Of a stretch of 64,000 bases of DNA, positions 1 to 15,000 are shown piece by piece. Position 1 is the stretch's first letter, and each line of letters begins with the position of its first letter. The notes beneath the pieces were generated by a model. That model was given only the letters and a program-made list of their open reading frames with translations. It made no database searches and was not told the DNA's origin. Location: the NCBI GenBank assembly GCA_001724265.1, contig MEDY01000001.1:143625-207624 (forward strand), written 5' to 3'. The stretch comes from Rhizaria sp. SCN 62-66 (Eukaryota > Rhizaria, unplaced). Position numbers and translations under genes: made by a program.

Positions 1-3000
1 GGCGCCGGCGTCAGCGCGGTGGGGGCTGTGGGCCCCCGTGCGTTTGCCTGCGGTGTGTCGCTCCACTCGCTGTCGGTCACGCCAGTTGCCAAGGCCACCG
101 CGGCAGCGAAACAGGGGGCCGCGAGCGGTGCGAATAGATCGAGGCCTGGATCGGGCAGTATGGTCACGCCGCGCAACCTCAACAGCACGGCCGCGAACGC
201 CCATAACAGCAACAGCAACAACTCTGCGTCGGCCTCGTTCCCGTTGCCCGGCACCGGTGCAAGCGCAAGTGCAGGCCAGGCCGCGCCCACCGCTGCTGCC
301 GCCGACAGTAGCCGCACACTGCTAGAAGCCGCAGCGCGCAAGACCGTGGTGCTCGACGGTTTCTCGCTGTACTGGAACTCCGCCACCGACGACGCCATCA
401 CGGCCGCGCTGGCTCAGTGGCGCCGTGGGTCATCGGTCGCATCCGCGTCAGCGCCGGGCAAACACGGACGCGCTGCGCAGCAACTCCAGCAGCAACAACA
501 GCAGCGGGGCGCGCAGTCTCGGTCTGGCGTGACGGCACTCCGCAGCGGCAGCGCTGCAACAGCAGCAGCAGCTGAAGACGGCGACACTGAGGGTGCGACA
601 TTGCTTCAGCCGCCAGTGCCGCGGCTGTCGCCCGAAGCGCTGCACCGCGAGTACGGTGTGGAGCCTCTGCTGTGGCAGACGCTGGGCGGCAAAGAGCGCG
701 CGCTGCTCATGAGCAAGATCCCCGGACTCCCGCGCCCGCCGCGCAAGGCGAAAACCGCCGCCGCAGCCGCCGCCACGGCTGGTGTCGCGGCAAACTCATC
801 ACAGGTGACTGCAACAGCGACGGCGGCAAGCTCTGGGCCTGCGAACGCGTATGGCAACGGTGGCCACGCGTTGTCGCCGCGGCAGCAGCGGCGGCAGCAG
901 CGGCAGCGCCTGGCCGAGGCCTGCGCGGCGGGTCTCCTGCCGCCCGCGCTGCTGGCGCTGGCTGCCCACCAGTCGCGGCGCCGGTACCGGCACATTCTGC
1001 GGCCGCTAACGCTGACGGCCACGGCGAACCTGTGTTCGACCGCGCCCGCAGCCGTGGACATCGCAGTCACGCCGACCGACTCGCTCAGCGCGACCGCGAA
1101 ACGCTTCTCGGACGCGAATCACGGCGCTCACGGCACTCCTGGTACACATGGGGGTACCAGCGGGCCAGCATCGTGGACAACACACACCGCGCTTGCAACG
1201 CTTGACCTAGCCCCGCGCGGCGCGGCGCCGCGGCCGGTGCAAGTGCAGCTGACGCTCGCGCTGCCGTCACTACGGCTGCTGCTGCCGCACTCGGCGCTGC
1301 ACGACGCCGTGGCCGCGGTCAAAAAGGTCGAGGCCAACGCGGCGCGCGCGGCCGCGGCGGCGTTCAACGCGGAGCTGCCGCGCCCGCTGTCGTGGCGGCT
1401 CTGGCGGCTCGACTACGAGGCGTATTTGCGCCGTCTGCGCTCGTTCGTCGCCGAGAGCGAGTTCACCGCAGCTGTCACGGTGCCGGTGCTGCTCGCGCTC
1501 ACCGACCCCACGCCTGCGTCTGGGAACAGCGGCACTGCCGCGGCGTCTGCTCCCAGCGGAGGCGCTTCGCTGCTCACGTCCGCCGCTGCGGCAGCGGCGG
1601 CGTCTGCGGCCGCTGCTGCCGCGGCCAACGCTGCGCCAGTGTCGATCCGCGTCGTGCTTTTGCCTCTAGCGCGCGCACGGTCTTACACGCCCGCGCCAGC
1701 GCCCGCTGCTGAGGTGGCCGACGAAGCGTTGTTCTCATCCCTCACGTCGCTGACGCCACGCGTACCGACACACGTGACCACGGCGGCCGCTGTCTCGGTC
1801 GGCCGGACAGGGTTGGTCCCGACAGCGGGCGCCACGCCCGCCGCCGTCGCCGCCACTTCCGCCGCAGCAGGGTTCAACGAGCTGACGTGGTGCGACGGCA
1901 TCACCATCCCCGCGTACTACGCGTATCCGCCGCAACTCGCGTCCGCCTCCGCTGCGGTCACAAGCTCAGTGACCGCTGCGACAACCATCTCTGCGGCGGC
2001 GGCGGCGGCTGCTGCTGCAGCGGCGGCGGAGCGACAGGAGTATCTGACGACGGTGCTGCCGCGTCGTCTGTTCGTGCGGCACCGGTGGCAGCACGCGCTT
2101 CTGATGGTGCGCGCCGTCATCCGCCGCTCCGCCACGGCCGCGGGCTCTGTGTCGTTGGCGTCGATGGCGAAGCTTGATGCCGCGGTGTCGGTGCAGTCGG
2201 TGCAGCAGAGAGCTCAGCACGGCCCGGCGCAGTTCCGCGACTCGGGCGTCAACGCCATCTTCCCCTTCGTACACCCGAAGTTCACCGCTCTCCTGCACGC
2301 GGGCTCCCCCACCGCGAACAACAACAAGCAGAACAACAACAGCAACAAGCCCGTCGCGCCTGCGTCCGCCGCGAACGCCGGCCTTCACGGCGCGACAAGC
2401 CCCGCCGCGGGCGCGCGCACGCGGGCGCGCGCGGGCAGCCTCGTGCTGCCGCCGTCCGCGCTGGGCGGTGACCCGGCGTCGCGTCCCCGCGCCAAGCCCT
2501 GGTCGTGGCCGCTAATGCGCCGCTTCACCCGGCTGCGGCGGCTGTATCTGTTCCTCCTCCCGCGGCTGCCGCAGCGCCGCGCGCCGTGGGCGCCCGCCGC
2601 GACGCCGGCGCAAGTGCGCGCGGCGCACGCGATCGAGCGCTGCGTACCGGCGCCCGTGCTGGCGCTGTGGCGTGCACTGGCGGGCGCGCAGGCCGCGGCG
2701 CAATGGTAGCACTGCGCGCGGCTCGTCGAGCTGCAGACGCGCCGCGCCGAGGCCGAAGCGCGCCACGGTGGCTGGTTCGGGGGATGGTTCGCGGGCGGCG
2801 GGAGCACCGGTGGCGCGGTGGCTGGCCAGAGGGCGGCGCAGTCGCAGCAAGGCTCTAGCACTGCGGATGCGATCACACTGTTCAACGCGTCCTCTGGCGA
2901 ATCGCTCTCTGGGAGCACTGCCGGAGCGGCTCACCCCACCACGGTGCTGTCGCACGCGCCGTCGACAGAACTGCCTGCGCCGACGCTCATTGACGCAGTC

Positions 3001-6000
3001 GCGCCCAGTGACGTCAGTGGGACAGCAGCGGCAGCAGAAGCGCCACTGCGGCCGCAGCCGCGGACGTCGTCGAAGCGGCGCGGAGGCAACGAGCTCAGCC
3101 TCGTCATGCTTCGCCCCGCTGTCACCGCCACTGACACCGCTGCGACCGGCAGCACCGGCCCTGTCGTGCCCACGGGCGCTGCTCTCGCCGCTGCGGGCGC
3201 TTCAGCGGCAGTGTCCGCGGACGTTATTGCTGACGTCGCCCGCTGTTTGCCGCACTTGGCGCTGACGGCGGCCGACATCCGGTGCATTTACGCGTTTGCT
3301 TGGGCCGAAAAGCACTCCACGGGTCAGCTCCCGCTCTCAATCGGCGCGCGCGCTCGGCCCGGGTCCGCGGGCTCCGCCTCTGCGTCGTTCCCGCCGCTGG
3401 CGCGCCTGGCCAGCCGGCCGCAAAGCACAGCTTCGGCGGCAACCATCGGGGTGCTGCCGCCCGGTCTGTCTGCCGCTGTGGCCGCGGCCGTGCGCGTGCG
3501 CGTACCGACTGTGGCGCTGCGTGTAGACGCCACGTTTGACAACATCGCGATCGTGGTCGTCGCGCCGCAGACGCTGATTCCAGCGCACTGGCGGCTGCAG
3601 CAGCACGGCGTGCCCAAGAGCGCGCGCGCTCCCCGTGCTCGCGCCGGCACCGCTGCGGGCAAGGGCAAGCGCAGCGAGAGCGTGACCGTCGCCGCTTCTC
3701 GGCTGTCATCGGCTGCGACGCACCCTGCTGACGAGGCCATGTCGTCGTCCCTGCACACCGGCCTGCGCAGACTGCCGGCGGCCGAGACCGCGGGCCGCGC
3801 GCGCGCTGCGACGGGCGTGAGCACGGACTCTGACTTCGCCAGCCGCGCGCGCACGGGCAGTCTGCCGACCGACGACCACGCACAGACGGTCTCTGCTAGC
3901 GACAGCATCCCGGACGTGCGCGACAGCAGCGACCATGATGACAGCGCGGGCCGCCACAGCGTGCTGGGCTACCGCGGCGGCTTTGGAGACCACGCCAGCG
4001 ACGGCGGCAGCGATACAGCGGGTTCCGTGCGTTCGCGCTCATCGCGAACTGACTCGTTTTCGCTGAATGACGATGCTCCTGCCGACTCGGGCTTCGACTC
4101 TGCGTCCGACTCCGACGGTGACGCGAGTTTTGGCGCCACTGCGGCCGCGGCGGGACTGGACCCCGCGCTCCTGACACGCGGCCGCGCTGCTGCGGACGCT
4201 GTTCTGCCGCCGCAAGTGCCGCTGCTGCGCCTTGTCATCGGCGGCGCGGTGCGTTTCGACCGCTACTGCTCCGCTGCGATAATCGCTGCTGCTGGAGAGG
4301 CGCCCACGGGCGGTGCGGCCACCGGTGGCTCTGGACTCGCAGGCTCGCCGGCGCCCATTGCCATTGCGACCATGCCCGCTAGCGCGGGTGGAAGCCCCGG
4401 GACCTCCGCTGCAGGATCCGCGAGCTCCGCCACAAACGCGAACGCAACGGCTAATAGTAGCATTGTCTCGATGCCGACGCCGCCGCCGTGGTCGTTGCAA
4501 CTTACGCTCACTGCGCTGCGTGGCATCGAGTACGTGTCCGCCGATCCTCTCGTGCAAACCGACGGTTCTACTACTGACAACGCAAACATGGAGCAGGTTA
4601 GCAGTGTTGTGGGCCGTGGCTTCCTGTGGCGCCGCGGTCCCGCCGTGTTTGCCCGCGCGCACACACAGCTGGTGCCCGTGGAAGCAGTCACGGGAGCGCA
4701 CTTCGATCACCGCGAGCAGGCGCGGCTCGATGCAGAACACTCGACCGCGCGCAAGCGCCGTGGCGGGCTCAGCAGCGGCGTCAGCTCCGGCGGCACTCTA
4801 GCGCTCCCGACATCGATGTCGACGGCGGCACGGAGATCGCTCTCCTGGCTCGACGACGAAGACGAGGATGTCGCCGTTGCGCCCGGTAGCAGCGGCCCCG
4901 TGACGCCACCGCGGCGCACTGCGAGCCCGGTCGTGACGACGGGGCTGCCGCAGAGGTCGCTGTCGCCGCTGCAGGTGGGCCGCGACCGCAGCGGCAGCGC
5001 TGTGTCGACCGTCTCTCGGGGCTCGCAGTCGCAGTTCGTGGACTGTGAGGAAGCCGACGTCGCCGCCGTGCGCGCCGCGCTCCCCGGCGCCGCCGCCGCC
5101 GAGATCGCGCTTGCCGCCGCGCGCCGCGCAGAGGAGCTCGCCATCGCGACCGCTGAGGCGGCCGAGGCGGCCGCTGCAGCCGAGGCGGCTGCGCGCGCGC
5201 AACAGGACGACGACGCCGCTGCTGCGGCCGCGGGCGACGCTGAGGCTGCCACCGCTGCCGCGGCCGCTGCGCGGGACGAAGAGGTCGACGCCGAGCTGTC
5301 GTCGCTGCCGCTGCCCGCAAACCCGCTATTCAACCTGCCGCCGCTGCCTTTCCCGCTGGCGCGCGAGGGCGACCACGAGCCGATCATCAGCGTCTTTGCG
5401 TGTTACGGGCCCGCGACGGCTGCGCCGTGGGTGCTGCCCGCCGCGCTTGCCAGTGGCAGCGCTGCGGGAGCCTCCGCCGGCGACGATGAGACTGCGTTGA
5501 CTGTGACGCCGCCTCCTGGTGTCGCCGCGGTAGTCATTGAGCCCCTTGCGCTGCTGGTGCCGCCGCGTCTCATCACGATGATGCTGCTGTTTGCGCTGAA
5601 CGCCAACACGGAGACTCCTGCTCCTACGCTCTCCGCGTACGTTCAACAGCCCGCTGCTTCTGCGGCAACATTGCCTACATCTAGCGCGTCCGGTAGCAGT
5701 GCCATTAGCCCTGCGTCGACTGTTGGCGCAAGCTCTGGACTGTTCCCCAGTCAGTCGTTCTCATCGCGTCTGGCGTCCCTCTCACCGCTGCTACCGTCGC
5801 CCTCCGCCGCTGCTGCTGCTGCCTCGCCGTTTGAAGTCGCCACATCGCCGCCCAAGCCTTGGTTTGCGCACGTGCTTGTGCTGCGGCCTGCCTTCGTCTG
5901 GCCCTGCCACTTGCAGCCTCCCGCGGAGAGCGTCCCTGCCATGATTGCGACGACTGCGCTGACTAAGGCCGCTGCAGTCAAAAATGCAGTCGAGGGCGCG

Positions 6001-9000
6001 CTGGTACTTGAAAGCGCCTGGATTGAGGTCAAGCTGGGTCACCCGAGCGCAAAGTCCGCCGCGCGCTCGCCGCAGGCAAGCAACTTGAATGGCGCAAACG
6101 CCGCGTTTGGGCTCGACCCCATCGCTGCGGGCACAGCTGCGAGCGCAGGTCACGGCGTCGCCGGTGACCTCGACGATGAAGAGGACGAGGGCACGATCAA
6201 CGTCGCCGTGTCGCTCGCAGGTGGCCGCATTCTGCTTGCGCACCGGCGCAGGCGGTACCAAGCCATTGATCAGATGCCCGCCAGTGCGAACTCCAGCCAT
6301 CGTCTTGGATCTCACCGCGATGGTGGAGATATCGACGATGACGATGACGAGCACGAGCATCACGGTCATGCGCATCACGAGCAGGGTCGCCACGGGGCTG
6401 CGCCCGCGATTGTGCGCGTGACTGAGCTCATTTCTGGCCGCCGCCAGCGCGCGTTTGCGTCGGGCGCTGTTCCTACTTACGTAGCCGCGCACGCGAGTCC
6501 GTTCCGGCGTCCGCGCTCTGACAGCAGCATCAGCAGTAGCAGCAGCAGCGCCAGCGCGGTCGCAGCGGCTGCAGCGGCTGCGTCTATGGCTGACGACGAG
6601 ACGCTGCCGCGTTGGCTGCTGCCGACGCTGGGGGCCGACTGTGATCTGTATGCAGGCGCCTGCGCCCGCGTTGCAGTGAGCCTGCCGCTGGGTGTCACTG
6701 TCGACAAGAAGGCCGCAGTCGGCGCCACCGTCGCGCGTCTGCGCCACGTGGCTGCGACGACGCTGCGTGATCTATCCGTCGCTGCTCGCTCTGGCCCGCT
6801 CGCACCCGCTCTGAGTCAGGCCGCGCTGCGTGAGCTCTCTTCTGCGCACGCCAGCGTTACTGCTGCGGCGTCCGCTGCTGCCGCCGAGCCCGACTGCGTT
6901 ATTGACGGCTCTGTTGGTGCCATCACCGTCACGGTCTCGCCCGCGGTCGTCGCCGCGCTGCACTCCGCCGTGACTACGCTCGTGGCTGAGGTGGCCGAGT
7001 CAGCGATCATGGTCGAGACTGCGCGCCATAGCGGCGATGACGCTGGCGCCAAGCACGCGGCTCAGCGGGAGGAGGACAGCAAGACTGAACAGCAAAAGCC
7101 GTCTGCGTCCACTGCCACGAGTCCCACCAGCGCCGCCAAGGACTCGCCTGTGGTGCCCGCGTGTTCGCTCGCTGCGAGCATTTCCGTTGCTCTGGCCACG
7201 CTGCCGCCGACCGAAGCTGAGATCTTGGCCCTGCTGATGCCGCCGTCACTCGCCGCTCTGCTGCCGCCGGTCGTGCACAGTCGCATCACACTCGCTTCGC
7301 TCACCGCAGTCATTGTCACCAAGCCGTTCGGAGTTGCTGACAGTATCGCGAATGCGGTTGGCAGCTGGGCCGAGGCTGCGCGGCTGCGGCTTGCCGGTGT
7401 GCGCGTTGCTGCATCGGCTGCCGGTCCGGAGAATCTCGCGTTGCGTGTGACGGCGGCGACTATTGATGGTCGCCGCACCGAGACGAGCCCGCTGTACTTC
7501 GCGCCCGCGCTGAGCCACACCTACACCGACGGCGTATTCACGCTCACGCGCAATGTGCCCGCAGCCGGCACTGCTCCTGGTGAGCTTGAGCGCGCCGTCG
7601 AGCGCACGATGCCGATGCTTACTGTCACCGCGCCTGTCGCGTCACGCCACGCAGTCACGGCTGACATCTCGCGCGTACCGCCCACTCTGCCCTCCACGGC
7701 GCCACAGCACCGCTACGCGCGCGCGCACGCCCCGCTGTGGCAGTCGCCGCTGGTGCCGAGTCTGCCGAGCGCGAGCGTCGCAGCGGGCGCGAGCCGGCGG
7801 CCTGAGGTCGAGACGGCGATCGGTGTCGCGCTCGCGCCTCTGTGCGCGCGCTGGTTCCCTGATGTCGTCGCCAGCATCAACGCTATCGCGCGTATTGCGA
7901 TCACGAATCCTGTTTCCGACGCTGCATCAGCTGCACCGGCTGCTCCCACTGTGGTTCCTGTGGGCGCGACGGCAGCATCTAACGCTGACGCTGTGACTGC
8001 ACAGCCCGTCGCAACCGCCTCTGTCGGCGCGCCAGCGCTGCGCCGCCTCATTGCGCTGCGTATCAGCCTGTCGTCCACGCGTGTATTCGTGCCCGACTGC
8101 TCCGGTCTGCTGGCGCCCACGCAAGGTCCTTGCTCGGCCGCGCCGCCCTCCGTGCTTTTTGAGGCGTGTTTCCCACAAGGTGCAGTCACGATCGAGTCGT
8201 TTGCTATTGCTCCGGGTGCTGCTGCCACACAAGCTCAACGCACCGCTGCAGTTCAGGCGGCCGGCGCTGCCGCTGCGTCAGCCACCGTTGCGCAGCCGAT
8301 GATCGTGGCTGGAATCGACATCATCGCGACGGATCCTACGATTACTGCGCTCATGTTCCCTCCTCAGGTTGATGTTAGTACCGTCAGTGTTCCAAACTCT
8401 GAACCCGAGGCCTCGAAGACAACAGGAACTGCTGAGGCTCCTGCTGTGAAATCGACCGCGAGCGAAAGCAAATCTCTGGAGCCGACTCGTGTGCCCCTCA
8501 TCATCCCTCTGACGACGCTCTACAGTCTTTTGTCACTGCCTCCACCGTCATCGTCTCCCCCAAGCAGCAATACGAGCATCAACGTGAGCAGGCTTGCTGT
8601 GCGCATCCGGCCTCAGGCCGAGCTTGCCGCGGCCGCCGCGTTTGGGCTGCCGCGCGTTAACGCATTCCAGCTGTTTCCGCCACCGGCCGCGCCTGCAGGC
8701 AAGTCTGCCGACGCTAATTCGGCGCCCTCCGAGTCTCAGGTGACGATTGACGTCGCTAATGCCGGTTTTACGCACGCGCAGCCGCTCGTATTGTCGCTTG
8801 TGGACGCAATCATCAGCCACTTGCTGCCGCCGCTGCTCGCGCCCGAGACGTACATCGCCGGCCTTGCGGGAGCTCCTGCACCAGCGGCTAGCCCGGCCTC
8901 CGCTCCAGTTCAGGCTGCCTCAGATTCCTCTATCAATGCCGCTGAGCTCGACAATGCCGCGGATGACGGCGACGATATGACCGGTGCGATGAGGCGCATG

Positions 9001-12000
9001 CTCCTGTCTGCGCTGTCACGCTACCGTGTGTCGCCCGCACCGTTGTATGCTCCCACAATTGCCGTCCGCGCGCGCGCTCTTACGGCGCTTTTGCCGCAGC
9101 GCACGAGCGGCTTGTTCGTGCGCATGCGCAAGCTCTGGCTCGCCGCAGATGCTAACAATTGCGCTACCAGCTCTGCTGCCCCAACGCATGTGCAGCCGCT
9201 TTGGCCGCGTCCGCTGACTGCAACAGCGCTTGCGCGTGGTCTAGTCGAGTTGTGCTTGCCTTTGTCGTTCTCGCTGCAGTCGCCCGCACCCACGCATCCG
9301 TACGTCAGCGGCGCCAACGCCCGCGCAAGCGCGCCGGTGGTCGGCTCGATGGCCCTGGCTGCGCTGGCGCCCGCGCTCAAGGCCGGGTTGATGCACGCTC
9401 ATCTCACGCGTGCAGACGTGACGGTGGCGCCAGTGCGCCACACCTGGGTTGGTGCCGCACCCGCCTCTGCGCCCGCGAATGCGCCCGCGAATGCGACTAA
9501 TGGCGGTGATGAGCCACGGTTTGAGGCGCAGGGCTCGGCGGCCGGTGTGGACCCGACCAAGCTGCTGCAGTCGACTGTGGAGCGCACGCGGCTTACCTTC
9601 CGTGCCGCTCCCTTCATGTTGCGCACTCTGACGTCCTACGCTGCGCACCCTGGCGACGGCAAACACGTCGCGAAGCCAACTTCCACTGCGGATGACGAGG
9701 ATGACGGCGGCGTGACGTTTCCCAGTGGCGTGACAGGCAACCTGATGTTCGTGCCCATTGCGCTCATTGGCGACATCACGCCAACGCGCGCCGGTGGCTC
9801 GCAATCTTTCGGACTGATGGGCGCCGACGCGGGCGCCGGTGCGGGCGACACTGTGACGGGCGTCCGCGCGCCGTGCGTGCCTCGACAGGCGACCGTGACA
9901 AACGTCGACGCCGGCGCGCTGCCGCCGATGATTCCCGCGCTCGCGCCTGACGATCCCGTGATGGTGGCGTCGTACAACGAGCTCATCTTGCAGCAACATG
10001 CGATGCAGCCGCAGTCGGCCGACAGAGACGCAGCCAAGGAGCGTTCTAGCAACGATGATGCGAGCGCTGACTTCATGAGCCGCTGGCATCGCGGGAGCGA
10101 GCTCTGGGCGCCGCTCTGCATTGACATCTGTGTTCCGCGCGTGCGCGGTGTCCTAACTTCTGTGCTGTACATGCGCTTGATCGAAACCATCGAGAACAAC
10201 TTCAGTGCGACTGGTGGCAACATCGCCAGCTCTTTGCTGCCGCATGTGCCGATCAATATCGGCGATTGTTCGCGTTCTCTGCAGAACCTCGGTCCGTCGC
10301 TCGCGCAGCCACCGCTGGACGCGTGGGTCCCACTGCCGCACTCGAATCTGCACATCTCTGTGCGCGTGACCTCGATGCGCGTGCGCATTCGCGACAACCT
10401 ACCCCGGCTTCCCCCGCACGACACGGTTGCCTCTGCGACCCCCGCCACTCTGCCGCCGGCCTTCTCAGGCGAAGTGACGCTGGCGGGCGCGCGAGTGCTG
10501 GTGTGCGACTACGACACGCCCGTGGGCGTTGCTGGCTGGGTCGCGGAGGCCGCGTCTGCTGCCGCCACCGCCACTGCTGCCGACACTTCTGCCGACACAG
10601 TTGGTAACACAGGTTTTGCGTACAGCGACCTGGGTCGCGGCAGCCTCATCGACCCGACGCTGCGCACGGCGGCGACTGTGAGCGTCACGGCGAACTTTGT
10701 GAATATAGCACGTCTCTCGCACGACACAGCGGCCGATCCTTGCCCCGTCACGATCATATCTGCCGGCGAGGATCCGGACGCGCACGGCGCCGATGGGACA
10801 GATAAGAATGCAGACCACTCTGACGACGCTGCATCTGCACACCCTAACTTGATTGCGCCGCCGCCGTCCATGTCGCCAGTACTTGCGGTTACCTACGCTG
10901 ACTGCCGCGCGGTGACCCCCGCCCGCCCGCGGAAGCTGCTGCCGGCGCACGCCGCGGCGGCCCTGGCAGCGGCTGCGGGGGTGGCGCCTCTGTCGCGCGG
11001 CGTGCCCGAGCCGGTCGCTGAAGTCGCAGCGCCCATCTCTGGCCCCGTCCCGCGCGTGTGGGTGCGCGTGGCGTCGCCGGCGCTTACCGCGGAGCTGGAA
11101 GCCGTGTTCGGCGCCGTTGCGTACTTTGTGCGGGCGCACAAGGGCGCGCCTGACTGCCTACCCGGTCCCCTGGACACGCCCGTCGCCGATGTCGATGGCA
11201 ATATTATTGATGCTAACACAGAGACGAAGGTTGCTTTGCCAACGCTGGACCTTCAGCGGCCGCAGTCTATCTCGCTCACTGTCAACGTGTCTGTCTCGGC
11301 ACCGCGCATCCGCGTGCCCTTCACAGCGATGCGTACGGGTCCCGCCATCGCGGTTGTTGCTGAACAGATCTCCGTTACGTACTCTCGTGATGCGGCGACT
11401 GGTGGCGCTACTGCATCGTTCCCTGGTGCTTTTCGTCCCGGTTTCGACTGCATTCTTCTTGAGAACATTGCGCGTGGTGCGCTCGTCGTGCGTGTGAACG
11501 CTCTTCAACTGTTACTGCCAGAGTCTGCATATCGCACCGCAACAAGCCCCACTGCCCAGGGCTCTGGTCCTGCCCTCGGCGCCGTTGCAGCAGCTGCCCA
11601 GTCAACCTCCGAGTTGCGCTTGTTCTTGTCGGCTCTCGCTGCGACGACTCGAGTCATGAAGCCCGGCTCTGGTGACAGCAACAAACCCACCGCGCTCGCG
11701 CCGTACGGATCCTCCGCTGCAAAGCCCGCGGTTGGTGCGGCGGCGTGGGGCGCAGCGGCGGCTGAAAGCTTGACGCTGCACCCTTTGGAGCTCACGGTCA
11801 CTCTCGGCGTGCTCATTGCAGCACTGCCAACTGCGAACTCGCGCCTGACGCCCACAGTCTCCGGCAACGGTGCTGTGCCCGCGCTGATCAATGCCGTCGA
11901 TGAGTCGGTGTTCTCCAGCAACGTCTGTGTCACCGTCGCCAGCGCCAGCCCCGCGCCGCGAAACGCGTCCAGTGCAGCCCCTGCAGCTCCGCTGCCGCCG

Positions 12001-15000
12001 GTCACGATTGTGGCGTGTCCGCGTCGCGTGCCCGTGATCATGTCAGTCGTGTTCAGCGTCCTCTCGCGTCTGCAGCTGGGGCTGGCCGCGCTCGGTGTGA
12101 TGCCGTGCCCACCAGCGCGATACCCGTATCCAGCGCCCGCGCCGCCCACGCACCTGGAAGTGTTGCGTTTTACACTGCAGCTGCCGGCCGCCGATGTCGT
12201 TGTCTGCCGCTCCCTCGGCGACTCTACAGACGCTGCCGGCGAGCCGCTGCCGCTGGCCGCCAGCGCGATGTTGGGCGCGACGATCCGCGTCACCGCGCGC
12301 GACTTCTCGCTCTGCTCCGACGTGACCGAAGAAGCGCACCCCGACGCCGCGCAGCCGGGCTCGCGGTCCGCCGCGACCGCGCTGGCCATCACGGCGACCG
12401 CGGGCGTGGACCTGCCCGCTGGCCCGCTGCTCGAGGGCCTGGCGCGCTCCGTGCCGCCCGCGGCCTCAAGCGCAAGCGCAGCGACCGGCGTGCTCAGCGG
12501 GGACGGGTGGCGCGCGCGCCTGGCTGCGGCGCTGGCGTCCGTGTCTTCGCGCGGCGGCACGCTGCCGCTGGCGCTGCTGCCGGTATGGGAGCCGCTGCTG
12601 TCGCCCGTCACTGCGCGCGTGAACGTGAACAACCACGCCTCGCACGACAGCGAGCGCGAGCTCCAGCCGCAGCAGCAGCAACAACAGCAGCAGCCGAGGC
12701 CTGTGGTGCTCGGCGACTCGATGGTTGCCCTGCCCGCCGCCGCTGCAGAGACTGCGCTGACTGCGCTCGCGCCCGCGGTGCGGCATTTTGCAGCCGCCTC
12801 GCAGTCAGGCTCACGGCCACAGTCGTCACCGCAGTCCGTATCAAAGCTGCTGGACACCGCGACCGCGATCGAGGTCGCGGTTTTGACGCCTGTGGTGGTG
12901 ATAGCTTCACTGTCGGCACTGGCGCATGAGGCTGCTGACGCGATTTCGACAGTAGCTGCGCTCGTGCCCGCTGCCATCGCGTCACTGCCGCCGGGGCTTG
13001 TGCAGCCATCGAAGCAGCTACCGCTGTGCCAAACAACCGCGTCGTCTGTCCCTCAGACTGTCACGCCCACTGTCTTCACACATTCGCTGCAATCCGCCGC
13101 TACAGCTGCCGCGTTGACCGCGGTCGCGGGTCGGCTTCGCGCGCTACCGAGCCCCGCCCCATCTGGCTCGTTAACAGCAGCGCAGCAGCTGTCGTTCGCG
13201 CAGCGGCCGCGTGCGCGCGTAGCTGACGCTGCAGTGCTGCGTTCGCTGCATCTAGCGAAGCTTCGCGCGGGCTCTTGGCGCGCCGCAGATGCTGCGACGC
13301 GTGCCGCTGCCGCCGAGGCCGCGGCGCACAGTATGTCATCTGAACAGCTCAGTTTGGCGCCGGCGCTGACATCAGCGGTCTACTCGACCATCGCCACCGT
13401 CGCCGCTGCGGGCAAGACCGGCGGCATCTCCGGCGCCGTCAAGCAGTTCCTCGGTATCTCCGCCTCTGGCACGGGTGCTGAAGTCGGCGCAGATGCTGCC
13501 GCCGCAGCCGCGACCGCCGCTGAGGCGATTCCACTTGTTCTGGCCCAGGTCGCGTCCGTGCCCTCTTTCCACGACGACGAAGACGACGGTGCCACTGCTG
13601 ATGTGGCCGCGAGCGATCTCCCCGCGCTGCCGCGAGGACTGTGGCACTGGTGGGGCGGCGCAGCCGCTGCTGACCCTGCTGCGCCCCCGTTGTACCACAA
13701 CTACCCCCTGGTCTCGCCAGCTGCAGTCGCGGCAGCTGCCAACGCGCACGCCGCTGCTATTGCGGCCGGCGCCGCTGACTCTGGCGGTTGGGGAGTATTT
13801 TCAGCCTTCACCGGCGGCTCTGGCGAAGTATCGGCAAGCGCAGCCAGTGTTGCTGCGAGTGCGAGAATGGCGATGCCAGAGGAAATCACGCCGCTTGTTG
13901 GTGCGAAGGCGCGCAAGGCGCTCGCAGCCGCGCTGAAGGCAGCCCGCAGTGGCTGGGACGCTCCGCACGCCGCCGAGGTCACAGTGGCTGCGCTGGCGCA
14001 GGGCTACGTGGTGCTGACGCGCGACAGCAACGGCGAATGGTCTCAGACATCTGCACTGCACAGTGACAATCATGCCAGCGGCGTCGTTTCACCTGCTAAT
14101 ACCGCCGTCTCTGCTATTGGCAGTGCTCTTGTGGGTTAGTCGCCGCAGTACACTGCGTGGCTACACCCCCGTGCAGTCTGTGCGCTGCTGCCGCATTCCA
14201 TGACCCCGGTCCGCGCCACTGCGATGCTCTCTGCTCCCACAGCAACGGCGCTTCAGTCAGCTGCTTCAGTTCCCGAGGGCGCGTTTGCTGATGGCGCGTT
14301 AACGAGTGGGTCTGTCAGCTCTCGCCAGCTCCGCTCTCTTTTCACACGCATCACCACTGTCACTGAGTCTGCCAACGCTGAGAGTGCGGTCACGACACTG
14401 TGGTACGCTCAGTATGATACGCTCTGTGCAAAATCACCCACTGTCGCACCGCAGCCACTGTTCACAGTAACCAATACGAGCTCGCTTGCGCTCTCATTAC
14501 GGCGCGCAACGACACTACACGCTGGATCGCAGTCGTCTGCGCGCGCTGCGACGCTTCCCGTTGCGCTTCCCTCTGGCTCCGCCGTCGCGCCCGTCTGGCT
14601 CTGGGCCGCCCCACGCTCACGTCAACAGCAGCAGGCGCAAAGCGAGATGAACGGTGACCACGAAGAGTTCTCGCCAGTCGCTTTTGCGCTCTCGTTCGCG
14701 ATCGCTGGTCACGACCGCTACAGCCCGCCCGTCGTCGTCTCTGCCGCCGCCACCGCGGGCCAGCGCGCGGCTGGTGTTGTCGTCGAGTCGGTCTTCACAC
14801 TGCGGCTGCGCAAGCCCACTGCGCCTGTCCCGCCGGCCACTGCGGCCGCGCCCGTGACAGCGACGGTGCTGGCTGACGCCGCGCGCGACTCCTGGGCTCT
14901 GCTCACGGTCACCGCACGCTACAACACTGTCACGGGCGCGTGCGCCGTCACGTTGTGTGACACAGCGCTGCCCATCGCGGCCGCGCTGCCCGCGCCCTCC

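Noticed and set aside
2706-2804. A 99-nt GT-AG intron removing the first VPS13 TAG
   Set aside because: No pyrimidine tract, a donor unlike the local GTACG, GC content like the exon, and it would delete the conserved GGWFGGWF motif.
2818-14139. Treating the 3,773-codon block and its neighbours as four separate genes
   Set aside because: They share one frame, are separated only by single TAGs, lack ATG starts at their beginnings, and together follow VPS13 domain order.
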